Of a DNA stretch of 60,954 nt, positions 37,555 to 46,612 are shown piece after piece. The stretch's first letter is position 1; each line of letters opens with the position of its first letter. Origin of the DNA: Sedimenticola hydrogenitrophicus (GTDB taxonomy: Bacteria; Pseudomonadota; Gammaproteobacteria; Chromatiales; Chromatiaceae); the NCBI RefSeq assembly GCF_025175675.1, contig NZ_JANIOA010000029.1, positions 1 through 60,954 of the forward strand, in the 5' to 3' direction. The position numbers were made by a program, and so were the translations under genes. The notes beneath the pieces are model-generated. The model ran no database searches. It was given only the letters and a program-made list of their open reading frames with translations, and had not been told where the DNA came from.

Positions 37555-37628
37555 GTAGGGTGGGTTAGGCGCGCCGGGCGCGGGGGGTGGCCGTTTGCAT
37601 GGTACCGTGCGCGCGCCGTAACCCACCG
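37555..37628. repeat. Half-form of the GTAGGGTGGGTTA element
   Basis: GTAGGGTGGGTTAGGCGCGC at the left and CGTAACCCACCG at the right form one hairpin. It corresponds to the left half of the 165-bp element at 8556-8720. It lies 82 bp after the adaptor stop and just beyond the TIR gene end, so it could act as a transcription boundary. Confidence 0.75.
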
Positions 37629-37637
37629 CCACCCTTG

Positions 37638-38645
37638 TCACGGCGCTGCATCACCGGCCGGTTGGCCGCACTGGATACAGAAGCGGTTGCCCGCAACCAG
37701 CTCGGCACCGCAGTGGATGCAGAACTTTTGCTGTGCGGTGGGTTGCGCCGCCCCGGACGGTGACAGGCTCTTGCCGAGTTCCTCGATCAGCCGGTCGACG
37801 CCGTAATGGAAGTAGGGTTCGCCCGGGATGATGATGGCGTTGCGATAGGCCAGCGGTTGCAGGCTCTCCGGCAACTCGTCGGCATCGGGCATCCGGCTGT
37901 TCTTCACCAGCACCGGGATTACCGGGATGCCCTTGTTCAGGGCGGTCTCGATTTCGACCCGCAGCGGATCGCCGGCCAGCTCCAGGCGGCGTTCACCCTT
38001 TGCATTTTTCGCCTCCAGCCATTGGTTGCCGATGATCGCCACCAGCACGTTGCAGTGGTCGATGGTGTTGCCGATGTGTTGGCGAAAATCGACCCCGGCG
38101 GGGATCGAATCCACGTCGCGAAATACCGTCTCCTTGCCGAACTCGCCGTTCAGCCGGTCACAGATCCGGCCGGTGATCTCACGACTGTCTTCACGCCGAT
38201 AGGAGACCAAGATACTGCCGGAACGCCTTTTTCGCGCCGCCGCGGCCGGCGGTCGGGCAGGCGTCGCGGCGCTGCGCGCCGGCGGGGGAGGTGGCCGCGC
38301 CTCACCCAGTTCGACATAGAGATACTGGCTGGGCTTGACCACGGCGTTGATCGATTTCTCAAACCCCTTCAGGCTGAAGACCTCTTTCAGGTTCTCTGGT
38401 GAACGGTCACCACAGCGTAGCGCCAGCTCCTGCTCCGGCTGCAGCAGGATGGACAGCGGTTGGCTTTTGTAGAAGTCCAGTTTGACCGCGATGAGATGGG
38501 GTCCGGCAGGCACCTTGAACTGTTTGGTCTGGCCCGACTTGATCTTGCCGATGGACCGGTTGTCCAGGGTGATGGTGAACTGGCGCAGCTGATTGGAACT
38601 GGTCCGGGTACGCTGCAGCGTGATAATGGCGGAGGCGTTGCTCAT
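37638..38645 (-). CDS. TIR-domain protein with C-terminal zinc ribbon
   Basis: A 335-residue protein in three parts. Residues 1-120 are a beta-rich domain (RQFTITLDNRSIGKIKSGQT, then VPAGPHLIAVKLDF) resembling PEGA-like folds. After a Pro/Ala linker, the TIR domain (about 141-270) has SILVSYRREDSREITGRICD, VFRDVDSIPAGVDFRQHI, and LRVEIETALNKGIPVIPVLV, which contains a candidate catalytic Glu for NAD cleavage. The C terminus is a double-Cys zinc ribbon (CIHCG ... CIQCG). It is preceded by a zinc-ribbon membrane protein 21 bp upstream. Bacterial TIR proteins often act in antiphage immunity; that role is inferred. Confidence 0.83.
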   Translation of the reverse strand: MSNASAIITLQRTRTSSNQLRQFTITLDNRSIGKIKSGQTKQFKVPAGPHLIAVKLDFYKSQPLSILLQPEQELALRCGDRSPENLKEVFSLKGFEKSINAVVKPSQYLYVELGEARPPPPPARSAATPARPPAAAARKRRSGSILVSYRREDSREITGRICDRLNGEFGKETVFRDVDSIPAGVDFRQHIGNTIDHCNVLVAIIGNQWLEAKNAKGERRLELAGDPLRVEIETALNKGIPVIPVLVKNSRMPDADELPESLQPLAYRNAIIIPGEPYFHYGVDRLIEELGKSLSPSGAAQPTAQQKFCIHCGAELVAGNRFCIQCGQPAGDAAP

Positions 38646-38666
38646 CGACTCACCTGTTGCGTCCGG

Positions 38667-38993
38667 CTACAGGTCGCCGCTGATGATCAGATAGAAGACC
38701 ATGATAGCGATACTGGCGTAAAGCCAGAGCTTGCCGGCATCCTTCTTCGCCTCCGACTCGCCCTGCACCAGGTAGAGGATGCCCATGACCAGGCCGATGA
38801 ACGGGATGAACAGGGTGGCGATCAGGATGCCGTACTTCAGGCCATTCGGGACCGTTCCCTGCGGCTCGGCGCCAAGCTCGACCACCGGGCTCCCCGCGTG
38901 CCCGCCACCGGCCGGGCTGGCCAACGGATGGCGGCAGTTGCCACAGAAGCGGGCGTTGTCTGGGTTCTCTGTTCCGCACTCCGGACAAAACAT
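38667..38993 (-). CDS. Small zinc-ribbon membrane protein
   Basis: A 108-residue protein. The N-terminal zinc ribbon reads MFCPECGTENPDNARFCGNC. Two hydrophobic helices follow: YGILIATLFIPFIGLVMGI and LWLYASIAIMVFYLIISGDL. The start is supported by GGAGAGG upstream. It is the first gene of a pair with the TIR protein, which carries the same kind of ribbon at its C terminus, so the two may interact. Confidence 0.8.
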   Translation of the reverse strand: MFCPECGTENPDNARFCGNCRHPLASPAGGGHAGSPVVELGAEPQGTVPNGLKYGILIATLFIPFIGLVMGILYLVQGESEAKKDAGKLWLYASIAIMVFYLIISGDL

Positions 38994-39159
38994 GTTGCGC
39001 CTCTCCCTGTTGATTGATGGAGTGATCGCTCCATCCACCCGGCCCCGAAGCTCGACATCCGTGGGGCCAACCTGCCGTGCGCCGGCAGTTAAAATTGTAG
39101 ACCACCGGACCCGTCGCGGCAGGCGGCGTGGCCAAAGGGCGTCCGACTCTACTCAGGAC

Positions 39160-39250
39160 GTAGGATGCGGTGAGTGAAACGAACCGCATCGAGGGGTGCT
39201 GTAGTTTCCGATGCGGCTTGGTGCGGTTCGCGGGCTCACCGGCACCCTAC
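39160..39250. repeat. Palindromic element, GTAGGATGC family, copy 2
   Basis: Begins GTAGGATGCGGTGAGTG and ends GGGCTCACCGGCACCCTAC, with inner arms GAACCGCATCG / GATGCGGCTTGG. It lies in the 445-bp gap between the divergent zinc-ribbon and patatin genes. No other feature is evident in that gap. Confidence 0.75.
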
Positions 39251-39438
39251 GTCCGGAAAGTGGGCCGAAGGGGTGGCCCAATGCTTCCCTTTGATTGCGA
39301 GGCCGGTTCCCCGGTCTCACGGTTCTGTTCGGCACGTTGCGGCAGCACGCCTGGGCCAAAGGCGCTTGACTATACTCAGCTTGTAAATCGGCGGCTAGAC
39401 GTCGGGTCCGGTTCCCGGCACAGGGAGTTTGCCTCACC

Positions 39439-42174
39439 ATGGATAAACGCAAGGAGACCAATTCAGCACTGGTGGGCCGGGCGCGGGCGGTCCTGCGCGG
39501 CCAGGCGATGGAGGCAGGGGAGGTGGACCGGTTGGCCCGGGAGCTGATCGCGGCCGATCTCCACTACTGGGCACGGCGCCTGTTGCTGAAAGTGCTGGCG
39601 CGCGGCGATATTGAGCGCGCCCAGCGCATCCGCCTGGTGCAGGCCCTGGCCCTGGCCACCTACAAGGACCACAGCCTGTTGCAGCTGCAGGCGTTTGACC
39701 GGGCGCTGGAGTTGCTGGCGGCGGAATTCGATCTCCCCACCACCCGGGACCAGGAGACCCTCGGCCTGGTCGGTGCGCTCTACAAGCGACGCTGGCGTAT
39801 CGACAGCCGCCGCCAGTGGCTGGAGCAGTCGCTGCACTACTATCGGCGCGGCTTCGAGTGCGGGGTGGCCGGTGACGCGGGCTACACGGCGATCAACGCC
39901 GCCTATATCCAGGATGTGCTGGCCTGGCTGGAGACTGGCAGTCACCAAGCCAACACCACCATGGACAGCACCCGGGCGCAGCGTGAGGATGCCCTGGCGA
40001 TACGGCGCCAGGTGATCGAGGTCCTTACCGAGCATCTGCCGCCTCCCGCCCAGGTGACCACGGCGGATTACTGGTTGCTGGCGACCCTGGCGGAGGCTCA
40101 CCTGGGGGTGGGTGACAGTGAACGTGCCGACAGCCTGCTGGCGCAGGCCGCCCGGCTGCACGGGGTGCCGGACTGGTGGCGCAAAAGCACGGTGGAGCAG
40201 CTGGTCCATCTGGTTCAGGTGCAAGCGCCGCTGGAGGATCCCGACGCCATCCGCGACACGCCCGCGTGGCGGGCGCTCATCCCGCTGCTCGGCGAGTCGT
40301 CCGCCCGGGCGGCGCATACCCTGGCCGCGGGCAAGGTGGGGCTGGCCCTCTCCGGCGGCGGCTTCCGCGCCTCGTTTTATCATCTGGGGGTGCTGGCGCG
40401 ACTGGCCGAGCTGGACATGCTGCGCCACCTCGAAGTGCTCTCCTGTGTCTCCGGCGGCTCCATCGTCGGCGCCCACTACTACCTGGAGCTGCGCCGCCTG
40501 CTGCAGTTCACCCGGCACCGCGACGATCCGGCCCGGCGCGGCCTGGGCGATGCCGAGATCAGCCAGCGCGACTACCTCGACCTGGTGGACAAGCTGATCG
40601 ACGATTTCCTCGACGGGGTGCAGAAGAATCTGCGCATGCGGGTGCTGGCCAATCCCCTGGCCAATCTCAAGATGCTGTTCCTGCCCACCTACTCGCGCAC
40701 CGAGTATCTGGGCGAGCTGTATGAGCAGCATCTCTACAGCCGGGTCGATGACGACGGCGCGCCGCGGCGTTACCTGGATGAGCTGGCCATCCGGCCGCCG
40801 GACGAGGCCGAGGGCTTTCGCCCCGGTGATGTCAACTGGCGGCGCTGCCACAAGATCCCCCAACTGGTGCTCAACGCCACCACCCTCAACACCGGCCATC
40901 TGTGGCAGTTCACCGTCAGCTGGATGGGCGAGTCGCCCAATATCGTCAACCGGGAGTTCGACAAGAACCCGCGCCTGCGCCGGCTCTATTACCAGGAGGC
41001 GCCGGAACCGCGCTATCGCCACTTCCGGCTCGGCCACGCGGTGGCGGCCTCCTCCTGCGTGCCCGGCCTGTTCGAGCCGCTCGAACTGCCGCGGCTGTAT
41101 GCGCGGAGCAACATCCGCCTGGTGGACGGCGGGGTGTATGACAATCTGGGGGTGGCCGCGCTCACCGAGCAGGACTGCGCGGTGATGATCGTCAGCGATG
41201 CCAGCGGCCAGCTCAGCGCCGACGATGATCCCGCCGGCGGAATCCTGGGGCCGGTATTGCGCAGCATGTCGGTGATGATGGGGCGGATACGCGGCAGCGA
41301 ATACGAGGATCTGCACGCCCGCAAGGAGAGTGTGCTGCTCAAGGGCATGACCTATGTGCACCTGACCCAGGGGCTGGAGGGGCGCGAGCTCGACTGGAAG
41401 GGGAGCGGGGTGCCGGCGGATCCCGCCGCGGCGGCGCCGGTCACCCGTTATGGCATCCGCAAAGAGGTACAGCAACGCCTGGCCATGATGCGCACCGACC
41501 TGGATTCGTTCACCGACGTGGAGGCGTTTGCGCTGATGAACAGCGGTTACCACGCCATGTCCGCGGCGGCCGGCGAGTTGCGCGCGTTTCCCCTGGCGCG
41601 GGATATCACCCGTCCCTGGCCGTTCCGCGAACTGGACGCGGCCATGCAATCGACCAACGCATCCGGCACCGGGCTCGGTGCCGCCGCGCTGGACCGGCAC
41701 CTGGCGGTCTCGCACCTGAAGTTTTTCAAGGTGTGGCACCTCAGCGCCGCGCTCAAGACACTGGCGGTTGCGCTGGCCCTGTTGCTGCTGGGCGGTGTCG
41801 GTTACTGGTTTATCGACGGACTGCGCAACCATCCGCAACTGAGCCTGATGGAGACGGCACCGATGCGGGCGCTGTGGGGCTGGCTGGTCAACGCCCTCAC
41901 CCTGCGGAACCTGGCCGGCGGTGGCGTGCTGTTGCTGGTCGGCTACCTGGTCCTGGCGCTGTTCGGGCAGCGTTTCGGTAAACGTATTATGCAATTTTTC
42001 CGCCTGCGTTCGATCCTGCAGCGGGCCGCCATCGGGGTGGGTATCGGCCTGATCGGGTGGACACTTCCCATGCTGCATCTGGCGCTGTTCGACCGCCTGT
42101 TCCTGCGCCTCGGTCGGCTGCGTTCAGCGCCGCGCAAGGGCGCTGTCATGACATCAGTAGACGGAACTCCCTGA
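39439..42174 (+). CDS. Large patatin-like phospholipase with membrane C terminus
   Basis: A 911-residue protein. Residues 1-290 are helical and repeat-like (a TPR-like tally of residents and queues, e.g. LLKVLARGDIERAQRIRLVQ). The patatin domain has the oxyanion GGGFR (about 306-310), the nucleophile Ser in SCVSGGSIVG (about 338) and the catalytic Asp in LVDGGVYDNLG (about 563). Three or four hydrophobic helices close the protein (LAVALALLLLGGVGYWFI, then GVLLLVGYLVLALFG). Likely a membrane-attached lipid acyl hydrolase. It stands opposite a TIR/zinc-ribbon pair; TIR and patatin effectors both occur in antiphage systems, so a joint role is possible but unproved. Confidence 0.82.
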   Translation: MDKRKETNSALVGRARAVLRGQAMEAGEVDRLARELIAADLHYWARRLLLKVLARGDIERAQRIRLVQALALATYKDHSLLQLQAFDRALELLAAEFDLPTTRDQETLGLVGALYKRRWRIDSRRQWLEQSLHYYRRGFECGVAGDAGYTAINAAYIQDVLAWLETGSHQANTTMDSTRAQREDALAIRRQVIEVLTEHLPPPAQVTTADYWLLATLAEAHLGVGDSERADSLLAQAARLHGVPDWWRKSTVEQLVHLVQVQAPLEDPDAIRDTPAWRALIPLLGESSARAAHTLAAGKVGLALSGGGFRASFYHLGVLARLAELDMLRHLEVLSCVSGGSIVGAHYYLELRRLLQFTRHRDDPARRGLGDAEISQRDYLDLVDKLIDDFLDGVQKNLRMRVLANPLANLKMLFLPTYSRTEYLGELYEQHLYSRVDDDGAPRRYLDELAIRPPDEAEGFRPGDVNWRRCHKIPQLVLNATTLNTGHLWQFTVSWMGESPNIVNREFDKNPRLRRLYYQEAPEPRYRHFRLGHAVAASSCVPGLFEPLELPRLYARSNIRLVDGGVYDNLGVAALTEQDCAVMIVSDASGQLSADDDPAGGILGPVLRSMSVMMGRIRGSEYEDLHARKESVLLKGMTYVHLTQGLEGRELDWKGSGVPADPAAAAPVTRYGIRKEVQQRLAMMRTDLDSFTDVEAFALMNSGYHAMSAAAGELRAFPLARDITRPWPFRELDAAMQSTNASGTGLGAAALDRHLAVSHLKFFKVWHLSAALKTLAVALALLLLGGVGYWFIDGLRNHPQLSLMETAPMRALWGWLVNALTLRNLAGGGVLLLVGYLVLALFGQRFGKRIMQFFRLRSILQRAAIGVGIGLIGWTLPMLHLALFDRLFLRLGRLRSAPRKGAVMTSVDGTP

Positions 42175-43132
42175 ACCAGCGGGCCAGGCGCTCGTGGTAA
42201 TGATGGGCGGCGTATTGCGGGCCATTGTAAAAGCGCGCCACCTGATGAAAGTCCGCTTCGGCGGGGTCGCGCTTGCGGGTCTGGGCCTGTTTCGGTTTCA
42301 GGAAGCGGGCCACATAGGCCACCTGTTCATCCAGCGGTGCCGTGAACAGCGTACCGGCATCGGGCGCGCCCACCGCGCGGTAATTGCTGCCCATGATCTG
42401 GCCCAGCCCCAGGCTCATCGAGCGCATGCGCAGCTCCGCCAGGTCGCCATCCGGATGGGCGCGATTGAGCCGGGAGAGGTAGTGCTGTTCGAAGCGCGGC
42501 CGGATGATCCCCGCCGTCTCCTGGCGGATGATGGAGAGTATCCATTCGGGTCTCACCTCGACACTCTCGGTGTCCCGCAGGCGACGCGAGGCGGACTCGG
42601 CCGCGGCACCGTAGCGCTCCAGGATCGCCCGGCAATCAAGGAAGCGGTTTTGCTGCAGGGCATTGAGATGAAAGAGCGCCAACTCGAAATCCCCCGCCAT
42701 GATCAGCTGCTGTTCGCAGCGCCGGATCGCCTCCTGCAGCATCGCCCGCAATGTGACCTGGTCGAGGGTGGCGTCGGGGATGCTGTCGATCAGGCGGCGG
42801 GCGCTGTTCCACTGGCAGGGATAACACAAGTCAGCGCGGAGGATTTCCCCGCTGAGACGATGCTCGTATTTGAACTGGGCGATGCCCCGGTTGGTGCCGC
42901 GGCCGAAGTCGCCGTCGATCAGGAAGGCGCCGCTGGCCGCGGTGGAGTAACCGAGAAAGATCATCAGCCGCTGCAGCGCGCCGATGGCCGACTCGCCGGC
43001 CGATTGCCGGGTCAGGCGGACGTCGGCGGCGAGGAACCGCGCCAGCGCGGCGCGCCAGGCGCTGCCGTCATCTTCGGGGTGGGTGAGGATCCGCTGGACG
43101 CGGGGGTCATTGATCAGGGTGACAAAATCCAT
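42146..43132 (-). CDS. Peptidoglycan-binding N-acetylmuramidase-like protein
   Basis: A protein of about 328 residues with no clear signal peptide. The N-terminal part resembles a peptidoglycan-binding-1 fold (FLIDGDFGRGTNRGIAQFKY). The C-terminal part resembles DUF3380 muramidases: WILSIIRQETAGIIRPRFEQ with a candidate catalytic Glu, SLGLGQIMGSNYRAVG, and HQVARFYNGPQYAAHHYHER. The 3' end overlaps the patatin 3' end by 29 bp on the opposite strand. The internal Met at 43132 is chosen because homology starts there. Cell-wall cleavage is inferred. Confidence 0.68.
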   Translation of the reverse strand: MDFVTLINDPRVQRILTHPEDDGSAWRAALARFLAADVRLTRQSAGESAIGALQRLMIFLGYSTAASGAFLIDGDFGRGTNRGIAQFKYEHRLSGEILRADLCYPCQWNSARRLIDSIPDATLDQVTLRAMLQEAIRRCEQQLIMAGDFELALFHLNALQQNRFLDCRAILERYGAAAESASRRLRDTESVEVRPEWILSIIRQETAGIIRPRFEQHYLSRLNRAHPDGDLAELRMRSMSLGLGQIMGSNYRAVGAPDAGTLFTAPLDEQVAYVARFLKPKQAQTRKRDPAEADFHQVARFYNGPQYAAHHYHERLARWFREFRLLMS

Positions 43133-43249
43133 TTCCAAGGTCCGGCCTGCACGGCAGTACAGGGGAAAGTATGGCACAGCCGGGGGTAGGTCGTGTTAGC
43201 CGAAGGCGTAACCCCAGCGACTGGAACCGCGGCGAGAGACGTAGCTCCC

Positions 43250-43414
43250 GTAGGGTGGGTTAGGCGCGCTTGGCGCAGGGGATGTCCGTCTGCATTGCAC
43301 CCTGCGCGCGCCGTAATCCACCGTTTGGCGGTTGCGTAATCGGTGGGTTACGCGGCGCCTAAGCGTTGTCACGGTCTGGAAGTGGAGTGCCTGTGCGCCG
43401 CTAACCCACCCTAC
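43250..43414. repeat. Composite palindromic element, full 165-bp form, copy 2
   Basis: Same termini and exactly the same length as 8556-8720: GTAGGGTGGGTTAGG at the left and CGCTAACCCACCCTAC at the right, with the two-hairpin junction in the middle. Fills the gap between the muramidase-like and PGDYG genes. Confidence 0.85.
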
Positions 43415-43432
43415 GATGGCGGCCGTAGTCAG

Positions 43433-43828
43433 CTATTCGGCGTCATCGGGCGCATACATGGCGTGAAACCGCTCCGCCGCCATGCAGTAGCCATCGGTTT
43501 CGTCGGCCTGGTTGAACACCAGGTAGTCCCCCGCCGCGTAGTGTGACTCGCCCTCCCGGGTGGGTAGCGTCCCGGCGGTCTGCGCCCGACGTGCCCACAC
43601 CGGCGTGGTCTTGATATAACGGCCGGGGGCAACCTCCCGGTAGGTGCGGGCAAACACATCGGCGGCGACGGTATAGACGTCACCCCGGTTGTCGACCAGC
43701 CAGTCGCCCGCCCGAGCCCATTGCTCGGCCCCCCATTTGTGATAACGGAGACCCTCGGTGTCCAGCTCCAGGCGGATGGCGGTGACCGCCTGGTCAGGAC
43801 GTTTGCGGTAGCGGCGAAGGGTGATCAT
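43433..43828 (-). CDS. PGDYG-like domain protein
   Basis: A protein of about 131 residues with two related segments, RAGDWLVDNRGDVYTVAADVF and AGDYLVFNQADETDGYCMAAE (each cut to its core here), similar to the small PGDYG family of unknown function. No signal or membrane segment. ATG 43828 is chosen at the start of the conserved part (MITLRRYRKRPDQAV); ATG 43846 is possible. Confidence 0.6.
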   Translation of the reverse strand: MITLRRYRKRPDQAVTAIRLELDTEGLRYHKWGAEQWARAGDWLVDNRGDVYTVAADVFARTYREVAPGRYIKTTPVWARRAQTAGTLPTREGESHYAAGDYLVFNQADETDGYCMAAERFHAMYAPDDAE

Positions 43829-43986
43829 AGACTCAATTTGGATCATGCCGGGGTCGGAGTCAAGCCGCTCGACCCGGAGCGTTTCCCCAGGTTTATGTAG
43901 ACTGTCGGTATATGATTTCAATCATACGTGCGGCCTGGTCCCCGCTCCTAGAATGGTGCTTTTCCAGAGATCTCGCGAGGCGTCCC

Positions 43987-44415
43987 ATGTCCAGTTCATA
44001 CCGCTTGGCAGTTGTCCTGCTCTCCTTTTTGCTGGTTGCCCCGGTCCACGCCGAGCCGGACACCCGGGTGATGGTGGAACTGCCGGCGCCGATGAAGGCG
44101 CACATGCTGCAGAATATGCGCGGCCACCTGGTGGTGATCGACCGGCTGTTGCTGCAGCTGGCCGAGGGGCGGCTGGATGAGGCCGCCGAGTTGGCCGAGG
44201 CGGAGCTGGGTATGAGCTCCCTGGACAAGCACGGAGCCAGCCATATCGCCCCGTTCTACCCGGAGGGGATGCGCCAGGCGGGCACCCGGATGCACGGGGC
44301 CGCCAGCCGTTTTTCCCGCACCGCCCAGGAGGGCGATGCGATGGCGGCGTACCAGGCGCTGCAACAGGTCACCGCGGCCTGTGTCGGCTGCCATGCGGGC
44401 TACCGGGTGCAGTAA
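43987..44415 (+). CDS. Cytochrome c' / c556-like haem protein
   Basis: A 142-residue exported protein with signal peptide (LAVVLLSFLLVAPVHA). It has helical-bundle character and a single C-terminal haem site CVGCHAGYRVQ, the layout of class II cytochromes c. Start 43987 is chosen at MSSSYRLAV because the longer frame adds no homology. Cytochromes c' bind NO and similar gases in the periplasm. Transcribed divergently from the PGDYG gene. Confidence 0.82.
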   Translation: MSSSYRLAVVLLSFLLVAPVHAEPDTRVMVELPAPMKAHMLQNMRGHLVVIDRLLLQLAEGRLDEAAELAEAELGMSSLDKHGASHIAPFYPEGMRQAGTRMHGAASRFSRTAQEGDAMAAYQALQQVTAACVGCHAGYRVQ

Positions 44416-44505
44416 ACGGGGGGGCGTGATGCCATCGCCGCGCTGTCACCCCGTTTTGTTGATGGGTTACGTCGTTCCTCCTCCACCCATCCTGCGTCCG
44501 CCATC

Positions 44506-44579
44506 GTAGGGTGGGTTAACGGCGCACAGGCACGCCACTTTCAGACCGTGACAACGCTTAGGCGCCGTGTAACCCACCG
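44506..44579. repeat. Half-form of the GTAGGGTGGGTTA element (second half)
   Basis: GTAGGGTGGGTTAACGGCGC at the left and GTGTAACCCACCGA at the right. It is the reverse complement of the right half of the 43250-43414 copy, including the internal GACCGTGACAACGCTTAGGC. It lies in the 44416-44804 gap, which otherwise shows no gene. Confidence 0.8.
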
Positions 44580-44804
44580 ATGCCGCAACCACCATTGAGG
44601 GTTCGACCGACCGGGTGAACCCACCGTGACCCCGACAAGCATACTTTCTCCATGTTGTTACCCGCCGATTCCCTGTCTAGTATTGATCTGTAGTCCCCGC
44701 CCGATTCTAATCGCCCGTGCAGCATCGTCCGGTGGCCGGTTTGGGCGGGATGGAGGAGTTGGCAAAATTGCGTCAGGTCGATACGCGGTTACAAGGAGAG
44801 AATA

Positions 44805-45227
44805 ATGAAAACGCTCAGAGCCCCGCTGCTGCTTTTACTGCTGTTGGTTTCCAGCCTTGCCGTTGCACAGATGCAGCGTACCCCCGCGCCGCAGGAGGCG
44901 TCGGTCTACATCATTTCGCCGGCGGATGGCGAGACGGTGCCGACCACGTTCAGCGTGATCTTTGGATTAAGGGGGATGGGGGTGGCGCCCGCCGGTACCG
45001 AGAAGGAGAGCACCGGCCACCACCACCTGATGGTGGACGGTGAGATGATGCCCGCTATGGATCAGCCCCTGAGCCAGGAGATCAAGCACTTCGGTGGCGG
45101 GCAGACCGAGGCCGAGCTCACCCTCAGTCCCGGCAAGCACACCCTGCAGCTGATTCTCGGTGACAAGGCGCACATTCCCCATGAACCGCCGGTGGTCTCC
45201 GACCCGATCACCATCACCGTGAAGTGA
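44805..45227 (+). CDS. DUF4399 periplasmic protein
   Basis: A 140-residue exported protein (signal peptide LLLLLLLVSSLAVAQ). It shows the DUF4399 pattern: VYIISPADGETVPTTFSVIF, then GLRGMGVAPAGTE, GHHHLMVDG with its three His residues, and LSPGKHTLQLILGDKAHIPH. Family function is unknown; the His-rich motif may bind a metal. AAGGAG precedes the start. Confidence 0.88.
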   Translation: MKTLRAPLLLLLLLVSSLAVAQMQRTPAPQEASVYIISPADGETVPTTFSVIFGLRGMGVAPAGTEKESTGHHHLMVDGEMMPAMDQPLSQEIKHFGGGQTEAELTLSPGKHTLQLILGDKAHIPHEPPVVSDPITITVK

Positions 45228-45427
45228 TCCTCCCACACCGACGGCCAGGCTGCCCGTGGAAAGCGGCAGACTGGCCGTTCCTATCCGGCCCGTAATCCAC
45301 CTGAGTCAGCAGCGCGCGCACGGATCCTGCCGTATGTAGGGGCAGGCCCCCGTGCCTGCCTGGGTCGGCAGCGCTCGCGCGGATCCTGCGCCGGTTTGAA
45401 GCAGACCGGGGCACGAGCTGTATGGCG

Positions 45428-45446
45428 GTGCACAAAACTTGTGCAC
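45428..45446. promoter_or_regulatory. Perfect 8-3-8 palindrome upstream of the TorF porin
   Basis: GTGCACAA and TTGTGCAC separated by three bases, about 207 bp upstream of the TorF-family start. The symmetry and spacing fit a dimeric regulator site. The rest of the 45228-45653 gap has only a GGGGCAGGCCCCCGTGCCTG-type low-complexity repeat and no gene. Confidence 0.35.
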
Positions 45447-45653
45447 GGCGTCTGGCCCCGTTTCCGCAATTCATTGCCAACTCGTTGTATTATCAGGTCT
45501 TTTAGGATTTGGCACAGGGCGTGCTGAGTGATCGGCAGCCAACCGCGCCCACGTGTCCCGTTTGTCCAGGGAGGGAGAGCGAAGCAGGAAGCCAGAGCCG
45601 AGGGAGGTGCGGGCGTGTTTGATCCATCACACTACTAATGAAAGGTTGATCCA

Positions 45654-46298
45654 ATGAAGCTGAAAAAAATTTCCATCGCCTGCTGTTTCATGGTGGGTTC
45701 ATACAGCGGTCTGGCCCTGGCCGAGGGTCCGATCAGCGGCAACGTGGCGTTGACTTCCGACTATGTCTGGCGGGGTACCTCGCAGACCGATAATGGACCG
45801 GCCATCCAGGGCGGCTTTGCTTATGCCCATGCCAGCGGGTTCTATGTCGGGGTATGGGGTTCCAATGTCGATTTCAAAAGCGATGCCAATGTGGAGCTGG
45901 ATCTCTACGGCGGTTACAGCACCGAACTCGGCAATGGCCTCGGTGTCGACGTGGGCGTGATTCACTACGACTATCCCGGTGAGTCCAACCTAAACTTCGA
46001 GGAGGTCTATCTGGGTCTGAGTTACGACTTCCTCAGTGCCAAGGTCTCCCATGACCCGGACAACGACAACACCTACTGGGAGGCGGGGGCCGATTTCGCC
46101 CTGCCGCAGGATTTCAGTCTCGGGTTGCATGTCGGTTATACCGATCCGGATGCCGGCAATGAGGTGACGGACTGGAAAGTGGGCGTCAGCAAATCCGCCT
46201 TCGGGGTCGACTTCGAACTGGCCTATACCGATACCGACAGCGATAACAACTCCCTGGCAGATGGCCGGGGTATCTTCACCGTCTCGAAGAGTTTCTGA
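45654..46298 (+). CDS. TorF-family putative outer-membrane porin
   Basis: A 214-residue protein with signal peptide (ending GLALAEGP). It has the family start ISGNVALTSDYVWRGTSQTD followed by alternating amphipathic beta strands (GFYVGVWGSNVDF, VELDLYGGYSTELG) and an aromatic last residue, VSKSF, typical of outer-membrane barrels. Such porins often sit beside ammonium-transport genes, but none is next to it here. Confidence 0.87.
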   Translation: MKLKKISIACCFMVGSYSGLALAEGPISGNVALTSDYVWRGTSQTDNGPAIQGGFAYAHASGFYVGVWGSNVDFKSDANVELDLYGGYSTELGNGLGVDVGVIHYDYPGESNLNFEEVYLGLSYDFLSAKVSHDPDNDNTYWEAGADFALPQDFSLGLHVGYTDPDAGNEVTDWKVGVSKSAFGVDFELAYTDTDSDNNSLADGRGIFTVSKSF

Positions 46299-46311
46299 TC
46301 CTTTCCAGACC

Positions 46312-46333
46312 AGGGGCGGCGTCCGCCGCCCCT
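46312..46333 (+). terminator. GC-rich hairpin after the TorF gene
   Basis: AGGGGCGGCG and CGCCGCCCCT with a 2-nt loop, 13 bp after the stop codon. There is no T tract, so it is a weak terminator candidate. Confidence 0.4.
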
Positions 46334-46417
46334 ACCCCGCTTCGTGAAATGAAGCATCTTCAATGTCCCGATAAGAATATGATAAAGATTCTGTACGATC
46401 GGCCGCTCTCCTTAACT

Positions 46418-46557
46418 CAAGTTTTCGGAGTTCATTTCACAAAGCCCAAATCGCTGAATTTGTAGGGTGGATAAGCATCAGCACATCCACCATGAATCGG
46501 ATGGTGGTGGATGCGCAAGCTTATCCGCCCTACAAGCACTGCGAACTCCGAAACTTG
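46418..46557. repeat. CAAGTTTCGGAGTTC palindromic element, copy 2 (140 bp)
   Basis: CAAGTTTTCGGAGTTC and GAACTCCGAAACTTG termini with an inner GTAGGGTGGATAAGC / GCTTATCCGCCCTAC palindrome. The inner termini match those of the 49664-49776 element, so this is a nested composite. It lies in the 46299-46612 gap upstream of the chemoreceptor. Confidence 0.85.
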
Positions 46558-46612
46558 AGTCCTTAACAAATCGGCCAACCATTACGGCTGATATTCCAGC
46601 GAGGGAGTACGC

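Noticed and set aside
39463-42078. Very long open frame antisense to the patatin gene (871 codons)
   Set aside because: Shadow of a GC-rich gene: composition is Gln/His/Arg-rich, there is no recognisable domain, and the sense strand has clear patatin motifs.
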